A program made the position numbers and the translations under genes. The notes below the pieces were generated by a model. That model was given only the letters and a program-made list of their open reading frames with translations, had not been told where the DNA came from and searched no databases. Positions 46,751-61,320 of a DNA stretch of 64,000 bases are shown here, piece by piece. Positions within the stretch are counted from its first letter, which is position 1. Each line of letters starts with the position of its first letter. The stretch comes from Anseranas semipalmata. Its lineage: Eukaryota > Chordata > Aves > Anseriformes > Anseranatidae. The stretch spans positions 124,001-188,000 of the forward strand of contig VXAA01001102.1 of assembly GCA_013399115.1 (NCBI GenBank). Reading direction: 5' to 3'.

Positions 46751-49700
46751 AATTATGGCTAGCAAGGTAAAGGGGACAAAGAGATCAGGGACAGCAGCTG
46801 GACTTTGGTATCTCTGGCAGCTCGTACACAGGGAACATTGCTAAAGTGTCTGGACAGCCAGTGTCCACTGGCAGCCTGCCCACACTCAAATTCCTGGAAA
46901 GGCTTAAGGCAGAAAAATAATCACTTGGAGGAGTCACCATCTGGGTTTGCTCTGGTCCCGAAGGGATTGCTCACTGGAGCTCAGGATGTGCATTTTTCAT
47001 GCAAAGCTCCAGCGTGTCTCTGCAAGGCACTTTAAACCTCACTACGTCTCCCAGAACAGTATTTTTCTATTTACTTCATCTAACAAATTTAAAACTCATG
47101 AGAGGATACTGGGTTATAGCCTGAAGGGCTGACCTCCTTTATTTATCCAGAGTTCACTGCGGCAGAGGTAAAACAGCAAGGCAAGCCTCCCTCCACCCTG
47201 CCGTCTCCCGCTGCGTCCCACCACCAGGAACCGGCCCCACAGACCGCCGCGGCTCCTGGACGTGCAGGCAGCAGGACTTGCACTGCCCTCAGAGATCAGG
47301 CACTTTTCGCGCTCCCACGGCGCTGCCGATTTTTAGGTCTCTAAAACACCTTCAGAAATCTGGTCCCTCGTCCTCTCTGGCCCCTCATTTCCCTGCAGTT
47401 GCTAACAAATTCACACAGACGTTTGCCACTAGGCACCTAGCGCACTTGCTATTATTGCTAGTTTTTAGCTTTTGCTTTCCAGCTCCAGGTAAGACTAGCA
47501 ATTTCCCACACTTATCCGTTCAATAAAAAACTGGGTCTCCCCTCTGTCAGGCAACATTGCCCTGCCTGGCAAGCCTACATCAATGAAATATTCAAAGCAT
47601 ACGCCGCAAAAATAATCCTTTGAATCACGTCTGCCAGGCGGCTCTCTGTGCCTGGTGTGTTCCCAGGTGGAATCAGCAGCGCAGGCTCATGCTCCTGCCT
47701 CAGGTCACCTGCCCATCCTATCGTGACGCGATGAGCGGCTGATTTCAGCATTACCGGGTATCAGTGGAAAGGGAAGGCGCTTCATCCCACCTTCCCCTCC
47801 CCTCCGAGGAGCCTGGCATCTGCAGGATCAGATTCACAGAGATTAAAAGACAGACACATTGCAGAGCGCTCTACAGCTGCATTCGGCTCTCAGATCTACA
47901 CGCCAGCTTTCCCCAGCTCTACACCCTGTCCTCTGCCAGCTACATATTCATGGTTGTAACTGCTACGGATTTCATTAGCCCTGCCATGTGCAGCTCAGCG
48001 CACGCCAACAATAGCTATATGAGTTTATTGTCCGATCCTACCGATTTCACGGTTCTCTGGCAGATTTCCCAGGAGGGCCAACTGCAGAGAGCCATTAATA
48101 AGAAACATGAAAACCTCTAATAAAATTTGAAATTCTCCTCCCAGAACTAAAGGATTCCTGATCAACACTGCATCTGCAAGACAGATTGTCCACTGCAGTG
48201 CTAGCTCTTATTATACTTCTGGGAATCCACCACAGCAAACTGCTACAGGTTTTTGCAGAGTGAGCAGCTATTTTGCACATCCCTCCTCTCCCTCTAGACA
48301 ATATGAAGAGCAACTGATATAAGCAAACCTCAACTAGCAGATCACTGAATGTGAGATGCCAATGGCTTGGCATTCCCATGAAATTTGATGGTGCTGGACG
48401 TGCGGCGTTTCCTCCCATGCACACATACAGCGATGCAGCAGGTGACCTGAGTCACCTTAGCCACCTACTGCCAGAATCCCTTATTCCATGTTTCTTCCGA
48501 AAAAGTGACGAGCAAAGGTCAGTCCCCCTCTTCCAGCATGCTCTGTGGATGTCTGGCATCCCGGTGCCCAGCAGGCAGCTGGAAGCAAGGAAGCGCTTGC
48601 TCCTCAAGCTGCGAGCGGAGCCGCAGCAGGGTGCCGTCGGAGGGCTGCGTCCCCACAGGGTGGCACAGAAATCCCCTGCCTCGTGGAGCCAAACCCTGGC
48701 ATTCAAATGCCGTGAGTCAGGCCCCCCTTCTCGCCCCTGAGATGCGTGACACTGGCTTACAAATAGAAGATTTCTTAAACTGATAAAGGTGGAGGGTTTT
48801 TTACCTTTGTTTTAATTTTTTTTAACTTGCCCTTCTGCTGTGCGAGGCCTTTCGGTCTCGAGGTCTCTAGCTTCTCCCTGCAACCCACAAGACCAGAAAC
48901 TTACTTTTTTAGCTAAACGTGGAATTTCCCATCTAATCATCTGACACCAGGAACCGGAGTTTTGTGAAACAGTGTCAGGTATCTAGGGGCAAGTGACAAA
49001 ACCGCAAGAGCTGACAAAGCTGATTACAGAGCAATTTCTTCGAGGGTGAAGCACCGGATTCCACAGCTCTCTGCTGCTAGGGAGGAAGGAAGACAAGGAT
49101 TTAACTGCTGCCAGAGGTCTGTAAGAGCCCTCCGAAGCCCTGCTCCCGAAGCCTCAGACGTGATTGTGCCGGGAGCATCAGGACCACTAGCGCGGCAGGT
49201 TCAGGAAGGCAGCGCCCGCCTCGCACACGCCGGTGCCCGCGGTGGCAGCGCAGAAGCCACGGGCTGAGCACCCGCGTTTCAGGTGCTCCTTCAGCCCCAC
49301 GTGCAGCGGGAAGGAGATGCGCATCCCACCTATGCCCCTCCGTAAGCGGACAGATGCGACAACACATAACCTTTATTTGCCTGTACAGCACTGACTGCCC
49401 CCAGCTGCAGGACGTCAGATTTGCAGGACCGGCTCATATGATATTGCACAAGAAAATCCTTCACTCTCACACCAATTCCCCAGAGGCGTTTCTGCAGCTT
49501 AAATGAGTGAATAGAGTTCATTTATAAACAAGTATAATACAGAAATTACTTTGTTGATGTTTTTCATTTATCTAAAATGTGCCCAGCTACAATGGCAGCT
49601 GCCTACACAATTTTCCATTGAAAATTTCACGAGTGACTATAAACGTAGCAACACCCACTCGCCACTCATTTTAACTTGTGACAGAAACTGTCATGCCTGT

Positions 49701-51641
49701 ATGAACACATTTGCACCGCAGATATGTCACACAGGTCTCGTTCCATGTGTCTCAAAATGCTCACTAACAATCTCCCTTTCACGTACACGGCCGAACAAAT
49801 TAGGAAGACGTCTGGCTTTGCTTCCAGGAGGGATGAACATGATCCCCACGAAAAATGATGGATCCCGGGGGCGTTCCACCCCTTTGAAGATGCAGCCAGA
49901 AACGCCAGCATGCACCAGCCAGCCCAAGTAACCATTTTACAGATAAGCACGTGCGCTGGCGGAGAGGAACGCGCTGTCACGCCGGGCTGATAACGGGGCA
50001 GTGTGAGAGCACGGCTCTAAGAGCAGATTGGAAAGGTCATCTTTCAGTGGGAGTCCTTCCTGCACATTGCTTCACTGGTAGATGCTATATGCTAGCAAAT
50101 TAGCTGTAATTAGTCCATTTGTAAAACGCTAAAGATGAATTCGTGTTAAATTTCCCTTGAAATGGATTCTAACACCTCTCCTTCTTTCAGGCTTCAGTCA
50201 GCAAAGCTGTAACTGCAAGCAATTTTATATGAGTCCGTGCTCATGGCCCAAGCAAACACCCAGTGCCTTGCTGAATCAGGATCACTGACCATTACATCTG
50301 ACAGAACTAAAATGCCAGCAGCTCACCCCCAGCCCTGAGGCCTGCTGCCGTGCCCGCCCTGTGCTACAGAAAATGAGAGTGACTTCAACATTCCCCTCTT
50401 CCCATTCATTTGTTCTTTCTTTCTCTAATTAATTCATTTTTCTTCTTAATTCAGAGTCAGTTCCACGTGGGCATGCCCTTCAGCATCACCCACACTGGTA
50501 CTGCACAGCCCCTCAAGCTGGCAATGTGAACATCCTAGGGGTCGGTGCACAAACAAATGCATGCAGGCAAAAAGAAAAAAAAAGCCAAACCGACCGTTCT
50601 ACACCCCCTCTTCCCACAAAAAGCCTGTCCTGGACTGGCAGCCCACAGCACCAGGTGATGAGTTCGCTATTCCCGACTTTGTAGGAGCCTCCTTGCCGTT
50701 TCATGGGCAGAATGGCAGGCAGAAAAAATGGGCACAGAGAGCCGAATTCATCACCAGTGGCACTTAACTGAGGCCAGCGCAGCGAGGGTGAGATGGCCCC
50801 GACTGTTCTATCTGACAAGACAGTGCAGAAAGCCATTAAAAGAAAATAAAATAATGCGGGTTTATAACAACATAGCAGGATACGCAGTCACAGGCTCCAG
50901 TTGCAATTAAAAAAAAAAAAAACATTCCAACTACAAATGCAAATCAGCATTGCTCTCAAGCAGGGAACGCTGACAAATGAAGGCGGTGTGCTAACATGCA
51001 GTGCCAGTACTCTTAATTTAAGTATGTGAGAAACAAAGGTATGTACCATCCAGGACTGCCAGAAAGAACTCGCTTTAAACAGCAAACAAAAAGAACTGGA
51101 AGGATTTAAAAATGACTTTTCTTACAAAAAGCAGATACAAGAAAACCTTTTGCTCCCCTTCTCCCAGCCAACTGAAGAAGGAAAAAAAAAAAACCACACA
51201 ACTCCCATAAAGGTTATTTATATAGGAGTTTTGAACTCGGGAACTAAAAAATTCCTCCATCGGACATATGGGTCCAGTGAATCACAGCTTGGACATCTGA
51301 ATGGACCTCTTGTAAAAGCCACTGAGAGACAAGGATGCTTTCTCACCGCTGCAATCACTTCTGTGAAAGCATCTTACCCATCTGCCACTCGAAATCCGAG
51401 GCGCAAAGACGAGTTACTCGCCGACACCAGTGAAATGGACAAAAGGATGACTAGCTACCTGCAGCTGGTTTCAATCGAAAAGCCGAGCAATTATTGCAGC
51501 CCTCTCCTGTGGCTCATATGGAGCGCAGCATGGAGCTGTAAAGCGTTATGCAAGTCTAATGCGCTGCCAGAACTCTTAGAGCAGTCAGCAGCCAAGTCAC
51601 TCCCTCCCACCATTGCCTCAGCTTCATTAACTTAATCAGGT

Positions 51642-51686
51642 ATTCATTCATTCATTCACTCATTCATTCAAAAAAAAAAAAAAAAA
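51642..51686. repeat. ATTC tetranucleotide microsatellite with poly-A
   Basis: Seven ATTC/ACTC units (one CACTC interruption) followed by a run of about 17 A. Confidence 0.9.
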
Positions 51687-54600
51687 TTACACTAAACCTG
51701 GCAAATAGCCAGCGCCATGCACGCAAGGAGCATGCTCACAGCAGCCGCTGGGGCTAGAAGAAAAAGGGTGATCCAGCATTTGTCACATCGTGTGAGGGGG
51801 CACGAGTTTTGCACGGAGCCTGGGTGCACACGTACCTTTGCCACGACCTCCCCAAAAGCGCTGAGGGCTCGCGAGCTGCACTGGGGGCAGATGCAAAGCT
51901 CCGGTGAGCGTGGAATTGAGAGCAGCCCTCTAAGTCTGCAGCCAGCAAGCAGCTGAGTGGAGTACTTCCCCAGAGCAATCGACTAATTAATTAATTTGGT
52001 TATTTAGGGGAAAAGAAATAGGAATTGTGGCAGGATCGACTCAACTCATTTTGCTGCAAGGTTCCTACCCTTTCTTTTGCGCATACCACATATGTCACAC
52101 AGCTTAAACCAAGCAGAAAAGAAACTAACAAAAAAAAAAAAAAGAAAAAGAAAGAGGGGAAGCATCACACAACCAATGTTAAGAGCGATTGGTAATGGAA
52201 ATCTCTGTTTGACCCCCATATCTGTAAACGTAAGACTTCCCACAGGCCTCTAGCACTCGAGCATCAAATAAGAATCCTCTCCCTTGCACAGCTCTTGCAC
52301 TTGTTTTTCTTAGTCTTTACATGTAAGTTTGCAAGGAACATTATTTCTTCCCTCTAGCTGTCATCAGGATGACTTTCACTGCATTTTTTTTCCAGCAAGC
52401 TACAAGAAAGCTGCTTTCTGACTATTCCAAAAAGCAGGCCTTGAGAGTCAGAGCTGGCTGACTGTGAAGAGTTTCATGTAGTGAGCCAGGCTGGGCATTA
52501 AGGAAAGGGGAGAGGTGTTACATTTCCCACAGTGGAAGCTGAGCAACAGCGTGAAAGCAGTCGGCATCTCTTCCCCCTATCTCATTCTGCCCTCTGCAAA
52601 AAAATAGAGGATGGCAGGTTACTCTGAGCAGGTCTGTAACGGTAACATGGAAATACAAAGCACTGCAGCTATTTCAAAATACTACTTACTGTTATATAAC
52701 AACGAAAGCTACAGACCCCAGTGCAAATCCTCAGCCATGCAGACCCGGATGACATCCCCCAGGAACATCTCCGCTCCCCACCTCCCTCCAGCGACGCAAA
52801 TCAGACCTCACCACCCTCCGTCTGCTGTTATCACGGAGGGCACAAATCTCCCCAGGGACTGCTCAGCTGCTTCTTCTCTGGCTAACGTCAAAGCCACTAG
52901 TTCTCTTCAGACAAAAACGAACAGAACATCTTCTAAGGCCACTGCTACAACCTACGTTGTACATACAGCAAATCAGACCTGCTGGCAAAGACTCTGAAAA
53001 GAGTGATTAATGTAAGGCTACCATTTAGCTAAAAGTCTGCAGTTCAGATGCACATCAGCATGTAAGCTGAAGGCCCCGAACCAACACCTGTTATTCTGAC
53101 CCCAAGTCTTGGATCCTTTCTTGAATTCCTCTGTAGGTGTATGTACTGAAGAGCACCTAAGTATCTAGTAGCTTCTTGGGAACCAGCCGTTGACTGGCAG
53201 AGGGGCCAGAAGTGAATGAACGCTACGTATTGCAGCTCACCAGTGAATGAGCAGTGAAACACGGCTGAACAGTGCTTCTCTGACCGTGAAGAGAGCAGCA
53301 CATAGGAAGTACTAACTAGAAAACAAAACTCTTCCAGTTGCCTTCACTGAATTAACAGAACTACAAAAGAGAAAGAGATGAAAAAGTATCTGAAGGTGAC
53401 ATGTTTCTCTTAGTCCTTGGTCTTGTTCACTCCAAAGCATGTAGGACATCAGCCAAACCTCAAAGTACTCTACACTCAAGTCAGCCTCCTTCACCAGTAG
53501 TTCCATCTTGAGCTAAAGGCCTTTAAGTTAGCCAAGAACTTAAACACTGGGTCTTTCATTACCTTTGTCGCTATTTCAAACCGTTCTCTAAACAGGGTCC
53601 AAAGCCTGGAGGTTCCTCCCGCTCTTTTCACTTCACCTCTCTTCACATGCCTCCCTGACATTACTACTTCATTCAAGAGACAACGTGACTCTTTCCTCCT
53701 CTGCCATACTGCTTATCTTGGTTCCCTCTCTCGTGCTTAAGCAGCTGCTCAAGCCTTCTTCACGACAGCAACTTCCTTGTCTTCCATCAAGGCACCACAC
53801 CATGGTGAGTTTCCATTTTCTGGTTCTCTCCTGCACAGGCGGGAGCATCCAGCGAGGGGTGATTTCTGACACCAGAAGTAGCCATACGAGTTTTAAAGCA
53901 GGCCACCAGAAGAAGGACGCGTACATAAGGGAGTAAGAGAAGAAAAACAGCCGGGGGACGTTACAAATACTTTATCCCAAATGATCCAAAGTTTGGCAGA
54001 GGTTCTACTGCAGTCTAGATAAATAAGAGGGATGTGGTTTGAGCCATTCTGGTTCTTTATATGAATCATTTCACTTCTCCCTCTGAAAGAAGCATTAGAA
54101 GAACGTGGGGTTTCGTGATTCAAGGTAGGAGAATGAGAAGGCAATATTTCAGCATTCTGAAATGAGGCTTGCGTGTCTAACCACACCGCCAGCTCAGAGT
54201 TCACTTCTCTCAAGTGTCAAGTATATTTTCCCTTCTGTATCTTTGCAAGCCCCAGTTCTGTCTGTTGTCATCACTCATGGGATTTACCTAATCCCTGAAA
54301 CGATGGAAAAAAAATCATCTTCTTCTGCCGGAGAAACAGAATCGAGTCTCAAGCACCCACTGAAAAATTCAAATTGTACGTACCATTTATTGTACCTCCA
54401 TTCATCCACCCTGTGTTGACAGTATAAATGCAAATGATGCCCATAAAAAATGCTGAACTGTGGTCCAATGTATTCAGTGGTTTTTCTTAGAGATTTCCAC
54501 TCACTTCTACTATTCTCTGCTCACATTCCCCACACTTCAGCATACTCAAGCAGTTGCCTATTTATACAAACACAGTCTGAAAGAGAAACGTTGATCCCTT

Positions 54601-57600
54601 CTTCTTCAAAGCTGATGGCTTAACTGCTTCCACTGGTATGAACTATACAACTTGCCGTGCAGCTTTGATTGCACACAAATACATGACGGTGGAGGCCCAG
54701 ATTTTATTGGCACTCCTTGGCCCCACACCAGTGAATCCCGCTCATGACTGTGCGTCCTCTATTGGCACAGCTTTCCTATAAGCTCGGGCAGCTTTTTGCA
54801 CAGTGCCCAGCCAAAGTGCGTTAGCCCTTTTGTACTGACAGACACGCCTGATTGTAGTTTGCCAATACATTTCAGTGGTTACTGCCTACAGGGCTTTCAA
54901 GTGTTCCCCCCAGACTGGGGCTAAGGCAGCACCTCGTGCAAAAGCCTCTTCTCTAACCAACGATACCTCACTAATGACAGGATTTCAGTTTCTGCATCAG
55001 CTAAGGACCTTTCAGAAGCACTCTAACCAAACTAGGGGAAGGGAATGACATTCAGCTGGGGGTCTGAGTGCTCAAAACCTTTGTGCATTCCTCTTCAAAC
55101 CAGCATTTAAGTGCTGCTCTCCCAGAGAAGAAAATAGTTAAAATAGGCTCAGATCCTCCCGTTGTAGAGTAGAACCCACTGGAGAGAATTTCTTGGGAGA
55201 AGAAAGCTCTCTGGGGAACCCCTTGCAAAAACTGCCTTACCTCACCAAGAGGCTAGATCCAAGCAGGATGAACAGGGAGCACTGACAGTCGCTCCAGTCT
55301 GCTCTCAGACGCGCCGTGGGTCTAACTCGCAAACTTCGGCAGTGACAATGAAGTAATAGGTGTGATGTGTCCCACCGCTCTGCCGTTGACCCACGGCCAT
55401 GGGAACATTACGCACCATTGCCATCCCTAAGCTGAAAAGGGAAAGGGATTTTTTTCTGGTATTATTTACAATCATTTAGTCCTGAACTGAGGGATTCTTC
55501 AGCATCTGATTTGTTTACCACTCTGTCTGTCTCCTCTGATCTTTCCTTCTGAATGCATAATGCATAATGATTTTACATCATAATCTGGTTTGGTTTGGTT
55601 TCTTTTTCATATGTGGTTTTTGACTTGGAGACTCCTTATGGTAGATATGAAATATGCTGTTTCTTCTTTTTTGTTTTCTGTTTTGTGTTTACAAATTGAA
55701 GTTATGTTTTCTTAGAAATGAGAAATAACTTTTGCAATAGATGACACATAATCTCTTTGGTACAATGGACATGTTAGAAAAATAAAGAATAACCACTAGA
55801 TCATACAACCAGGGTGACTAAAACAATGTCACTGGTCACAACTTATTTGACTGCTGAGGAAGAAAAACCTTGACAACACTGCTATACAGCTAGTGAAACT
55901 AAAACTGAAATAAGCTACACAGTCACTGTTGTCCTTGGGCCAAAATTAACTAAGAGCTAATGGTTTCTAATAGAAGTGGCAGAAATTTTTCAAGGAAAAT
56001 TTACATTAGGAAATGCTTGTTTTCAAACTGGAATCTGTTGGAAGGAAAGATGTTTGAATACATTTACAGCTGGGGAAAATTGCTGGAATTTCTTTTTAAA
56101 TATTTTCCCAGTAATATTAAAAAATCCATTCTGGGCAGAACAAAGTTTTTTTTTTTTTTTTTCCATGCTTTTAATAAAGATACAATTAAAAAACATGCTA
56201 CAGCAGCAAGAAAAATTTGGTTTGAATTGAAACCATCTTCTAGCTAGTATGCAGGATTTGTTGTACAGCTTTGCAGCTATAAAACATTTTAACCTATTAT
56301 CTGAATTTCACTTTATCTCAGTTTTTCGAGTTTTCCTCCCATTAAAGCATGAGACTTTTTTTTGAGATCTTGGAAATTCTCATGGGCAGAAATATCATTT
56401 CCTCCCAGCTCTGATTTCTAATTAGATTTAAATCTTTCCTAGCTGGGGCAAGACCTACCGAAGCATTTTGAAACATTGCCATGTTGATTACCCATGCATA
56501 CGAAAATTCACATCCTTGCTCCCGGCTGGCAAAAACCATCAGCTGCCGTGGAAAAGGAGTCTTTTTTCTCCTGTGGTGGCAGCGTTCAATTCACTGCCCA
56601 TGGGTTAAACTCTGCCTGCAAAATCTTTCCTTTTGGCTCAGACTGCTGCTGAAATAGCACAGTATCTTCTCTGATGTACAGCCGGGTTGAGATGACAGCG
56701 ACTGCACTGGTTTAATGCGAGGGAAAAGGATAAATGGAGGGAAGGGAACTGCTGTCTGGTGAAACGGTGTTGAAGGGGCTGCAGCATCTCAGCAGAACCC
56801 ATAGCTGCTGGTCCATCCCATTCAGCGGGGAGGAAGGGAGAGAGAAGACACATCTATACATACGCTGCCTGAGCTGTTGCTGAAAGCTGTCGGCATGGCT
56901 AACAGAAGAGGCACGTGGCAGAATCTCTTGGCTGTCAGGTTGAGGCTACCTTGGCTGGAGAAATGGGTCAATGAGGAGATCTTACGGCAGTGCAAACTCA
57001 TACGGACTGCATTACTACAGCTTTACCAGCAAAACCTCGTAACAAAGACCAGCCCTAACACAATTTCAGTTCACTAGCAGACTGCTGGCAAGGATGGGAA
57101 TATGCTCGTTACACCTATTCCCTGAAAACGTTGAAGACTCTCAAAAATGACTAATTTTAGCAGGTGATTTTGACAGCTGCACTTTCTGAGACCGGTCAGC
57201 ACAACTGTGCTGAAACCACTCTCGTAAGGAGCTACGAATGTGGGGGTAACATAAATAGTGCTCAGCTGTATCACCTAGGTCAAGATCTTGTCCAGGACCT
57301 CTGCTGAGGTCCATGGTAGCTGTTACCTGAAGTGTATGGTATGTGAGAGCCCAAGGGGAACAGAGCACTCTGGAAACACCATAACCTGCAGCACATCCAC
57401 ACTGAGCACCCAAACATAATGGTTCTTCAGTGTAGTTGCACTATCTGCACCCATCAAAGCCCCATATTATGTCACAGATGAACTACAAGCTGACAGAAAA
57501 CCACCAGAAAACACCTGTGTACCACCTACTGCATAGACCTAATGCTCCAATTAGCCTAGGTGCCTCCTCACACAGTTTACTTCGTTTACAGAAACATTGC

Positions 57601-60600
57601 CAGTGGAAGATGCAGACAAATCAGCCCTGGGATCACCAGCAGCAGCTGCTGCCTTCTGCATGCAAAGTGTTGAGCAAATCAACAGAAATGAGCTCCCACT
57701 CACATCAAAATCTCAAAGATGTGGATGACAACCCCAGTTAATTAAAAGACACAGGATCAGACTAGAGGAAAATTGTCGCTCAGCAGCTTAGACTCAAAAT
57801 TTGGCTGGTCTGACAAGAAATGGCGGCTTTTCTAATTTTCAGTCTGTGGTCAAGTATTTTTTCTACGGTTCTTGTCTAAAAAAAGTTCTCGTACCCCCAC
57901 ACTCTGTTCTTTATTGAACTACTGTTTTAGCATTTGCCTTCTTTGTTCTCCTCACTTTATCATTTCTGTCATTCTTGCTTGGTCTTAAGTGTTAGTATCT
58001 GTCTTTGCTTCAATATCAGTTAAAATGCCACTATCACTAACAGCATGAGACTGAGTCAGAATGGAGACTGTGCATGTACTCATTTCTGACTCTGGGAGAA
58101 AATCACTGAAAGCAAAAGAAGTACCGTGGGTAACATCCCTCTCACTGATGCCCAGAACAGCAGAACTGCACCAGTACAGTCTTTCATCAAAAATGTCTCC
58201 AATTGCTATCAAGTATTCATTGTGTCAATGTCTATAAGAAAGTTTTGTTCTGTTCTCCCTCACCACCACCAACTTTAAGCCTATGGAAAACACACTGAGA
58301 AGGTTGGCAGGCACATCTGGGCATTCATTCCCATCTTCAATATGTTCTTGAGGTTGACTTTTTTTCATTACTCCCATTTTAACCACATAAACATGTCACG
58401 AAAGAGCCTTCCTGACAGTGCCTTCTTGCACATGTGCAGGAAGGGTGGGTTGCCTATTCACGTTCCGTGTAAAGTATCCTCAGTTCATAGGCAGGTAAGG
58501 ACAAAACTTCTGAAAAAAACACAACTACTGATCTCAAACTGGGATTAAACAATGTTAAACATGCATATGAAATGCTATTTGTTTTGGATTTAATGGCATT
58601 TCAGTGCAATCTTTAAGGAACAGCCGACGTAAGGCAGCCTCTCCTCTTCATTCCCTACCTGCAGAACGTGGCCACTGGATGCAGAGGAGTTGCCACCACC
58701 AGGATGATTCTGATCAGATAATAAAACTAATAAAACACTTTTTGAGAATTACTACCTAAAGTCTTGCTCCTTTCCACATGCTAGGAGTTGTTTATTGCAA
58801 TGGGAACAAGATCAGGCCTTCCTTACACCAGGAATTTATTAATAAGCCAAACCACAGCAGTAGCACATCAGCAATGTGCCTATGAAAACAGCTGTAAGAG
58901 CAAATCGGTCTTTTAGAAACTCTGCTTCTACAATGATAGGCCAAAGATTCCCATAAGCATGGGCCTAATTTTGCTTCCATAACACCTCTGCGACATCCAG
59001 GACAACCTCAAGTCCCAAAGTTATTTGGGTATGTTATTGTACCAGTTGTTTCCAGGCTTATTCAAAAGGAAATCCTGAGCCAATCATCAAACCAAACCTG
59101 TGCCCTCCTCTCTCTTACTGGAAGCTCTACCACCCCACGCGATGCTGTGCAACACCAAGCCTCTATGGGCCAGATCTGGTCTTCCAAGCACCCTCCACGT
59201 GAGGGTAACCGAGAGCCTTGCAGTAAAACCATAACTGGGATGGGTTGAAAGCAATTAAATGAGCAGAAACGAATTCCCTCCACAAGCATAGGATATATTC
59301 ATACAGTGGCAGCATTTGCAAAACAGAGGAGACAAAGTCTGTCCTTCAGCATCAAGAGAAGAAAAAAGCAATGATAAACAACAGTCTTTAAAAGACACAG
59401 TTTGGCAGTTACGGGAGATTATCTAATTATGATCATACTTAATATTATACAGCTTTAATAATTCTCTGTTATCATCAAGCTGCAAGCACTAAAAGAAAAT
59501 GGGAAATCGGCCTTGATGACTTACAGGATAGATAATGGGGTAGAGAGGCTCTGCCCTCTGGGTCATTGGTTTGAAGCCAGCTCAGGTTGGAAGTGAAAGG
59601 CATCACTGCTGGGTGGCCTCTCTGAAGTGCGCTGATGTTGTCGGGCTCGTGCCAGTTCCATGCTTAGAGAATAAAACCCACCACCACTGCAATGGGGTGC
59701 GCTGGCAGAGGGAACTGCTGAAAACGCTTGGTCTCTTGCTTTTTGTTATCACGCATGCGGATGTTAGCCTGGAACAAGGATATTTATACAGGGATATTTA
59801 CTCCAAAGCAAACCTCACCAGCAGTGACTGCATGAAACTTGCACAGGTGCACCTTATGCTATTTTAAAACCGGAGTGGCTTGCTTCGGATTAACAGGGTT
59901 GGTTCTCTGTGCAACCCTGTTACATTGGTGTGGGGCAACAAACCTGGGAACCATCAGCACTGCCAAACCTTTCATTCACTGAAGGCTGAATGTGAACCTC
60001 AGCACTATTATTGCATTCATTCCTAAAATATTTGAGCAATGCTCAACTTCAAGGTGCATCCTGGGTCAAGCTGAATCTGGAAGACCTACAAAGTTTATAG
60101 CAGGTCTGCATTGCCCAGTAGGTCACCTTATATCCAGGTAAATGAACAGTTGAAGCCAGCTGAATTAATGCAGGTCCAGGTTGATAACAAGCTGAACAAC
60201 TCTTTTTTTTTTTTTTTGAGGCTGGATGCTGCAAAGTCTAAGCTAACACTGCAACCCTTGGGACTGCCCCTCTCTTAGCAAAGGCTGCAGCACATTAACA
60301 GGACAGAGCAGCCTGCATTGTAGCTACTGTGCCTGCTCAGTGGATTAATAGAGACCTTGTCCTCTGGGGCCATCAGTCCCAAACCTTTCAGGAGAAATGA
60401 AATTTCCGAGAAAAAAGAAGAAAGACAGCACTGGAATTGCGTGTAAGTGTCTTTCTGACTTCTGAACAAAACCTGAAGCATCTTCATTTACAATTTAATA
60501 TTTTACTAAGCACTTTATTGGAAGAGACTATGTAATGGGTTAATTTTGAAATGTCATTTATCTTTACTCACTGGAGATGACTTTCTGTAATTCACTTGAG

Positions 60601-60789
60601 GCTGCAACACTCATGGATTAATACATCATCCTCCAACTCGAGAAGATAAAAGCCTAACAAGCTCTAACCTGCTACACAGGCTATATTTAAGTAGTACAGG
60701 GTAATGATAAATATCTCCCATAAAATGTGTTCTCTTCACACTTCCTGTGAAAACTGCTGAGAGAACCAGCTGGTGAGATGGAGCTGACG

Positions 60790-61320
60790 GTCTTTGTTCA
60801 CAGCCCCGCGATCCATCCGCCGTAAAACTGCAGCGCTCCCTTTCCCGGCGTGCTCCGGATGCGGGGCTGCCTTCAGAAACGAGGCCAGCGAGGACCGGCT
60901 GGTGACGCGGCTGGTGACACGGCTGGTGACACGGCTGGTTGCTGGTGCCCACGGCTCTGCGCCCGCTCCATCTCTGGCCAGCAGGCAGGGGAAGACGACT
61001 GGGGAGGTGTGGGGGGCATTCTGGTTTTACTTCTCCGCGTCCCACTTCCCACGTTGTGACGAAACATTTTGCAGAACAAAATGAAGGACGGGCTTCTCCC
61101 CAGAAACGCTGATACAAACCACCAGGGACGGCTGTCGCAGCTGGAGTGGGAGAGGTGCAGGAAGCGGGAGGAAGCGAGATCACACCCTTACACACACCGC
61201 TTACGGGCCCGGATGCAAACTGAATCACTCCGTGTTTCCTCCTTTCGCGTACAAGTGGTGGATGCTGATAAGCGCGCGGGGACCTCGCAGTACGGATGCT
61301 CGGACCGTGCTCCTTCATCA
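60790..61320. other. GC-rich, CpG-containing stretch with a long minus-strand open frame
   Basis: CpG-rich patches occur throughout (for example GCTGATAAGCGCGCGGGGAC and GGCGTGCTCCGGATGCGGGG). A minus-strand frame of 267 codons spans 61429-60626. Its product resembles no family I know, mixes Pro/Arg/Ser-rich sequence with a CHQP repeat created by the 12-bp DNA repeat, and has no splice-site or start support. It may be a chance frame in GC-rich DNA, or the region may contain a non-coding exon or promoter of ATXN1. Confidence 0.25.
60897..60940. repeat. 12-bp minisatellite, 3.7 copies
   Basis: GGCTGGTGACGC at 60897-60908, GGCTGGTGACAC at 60909-60920 and 60921-60932, then partial GGCTGGTT. Units are almost identical, so expansion was recent compared with the GMPR-intron arrays. 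Confidence 0.9.
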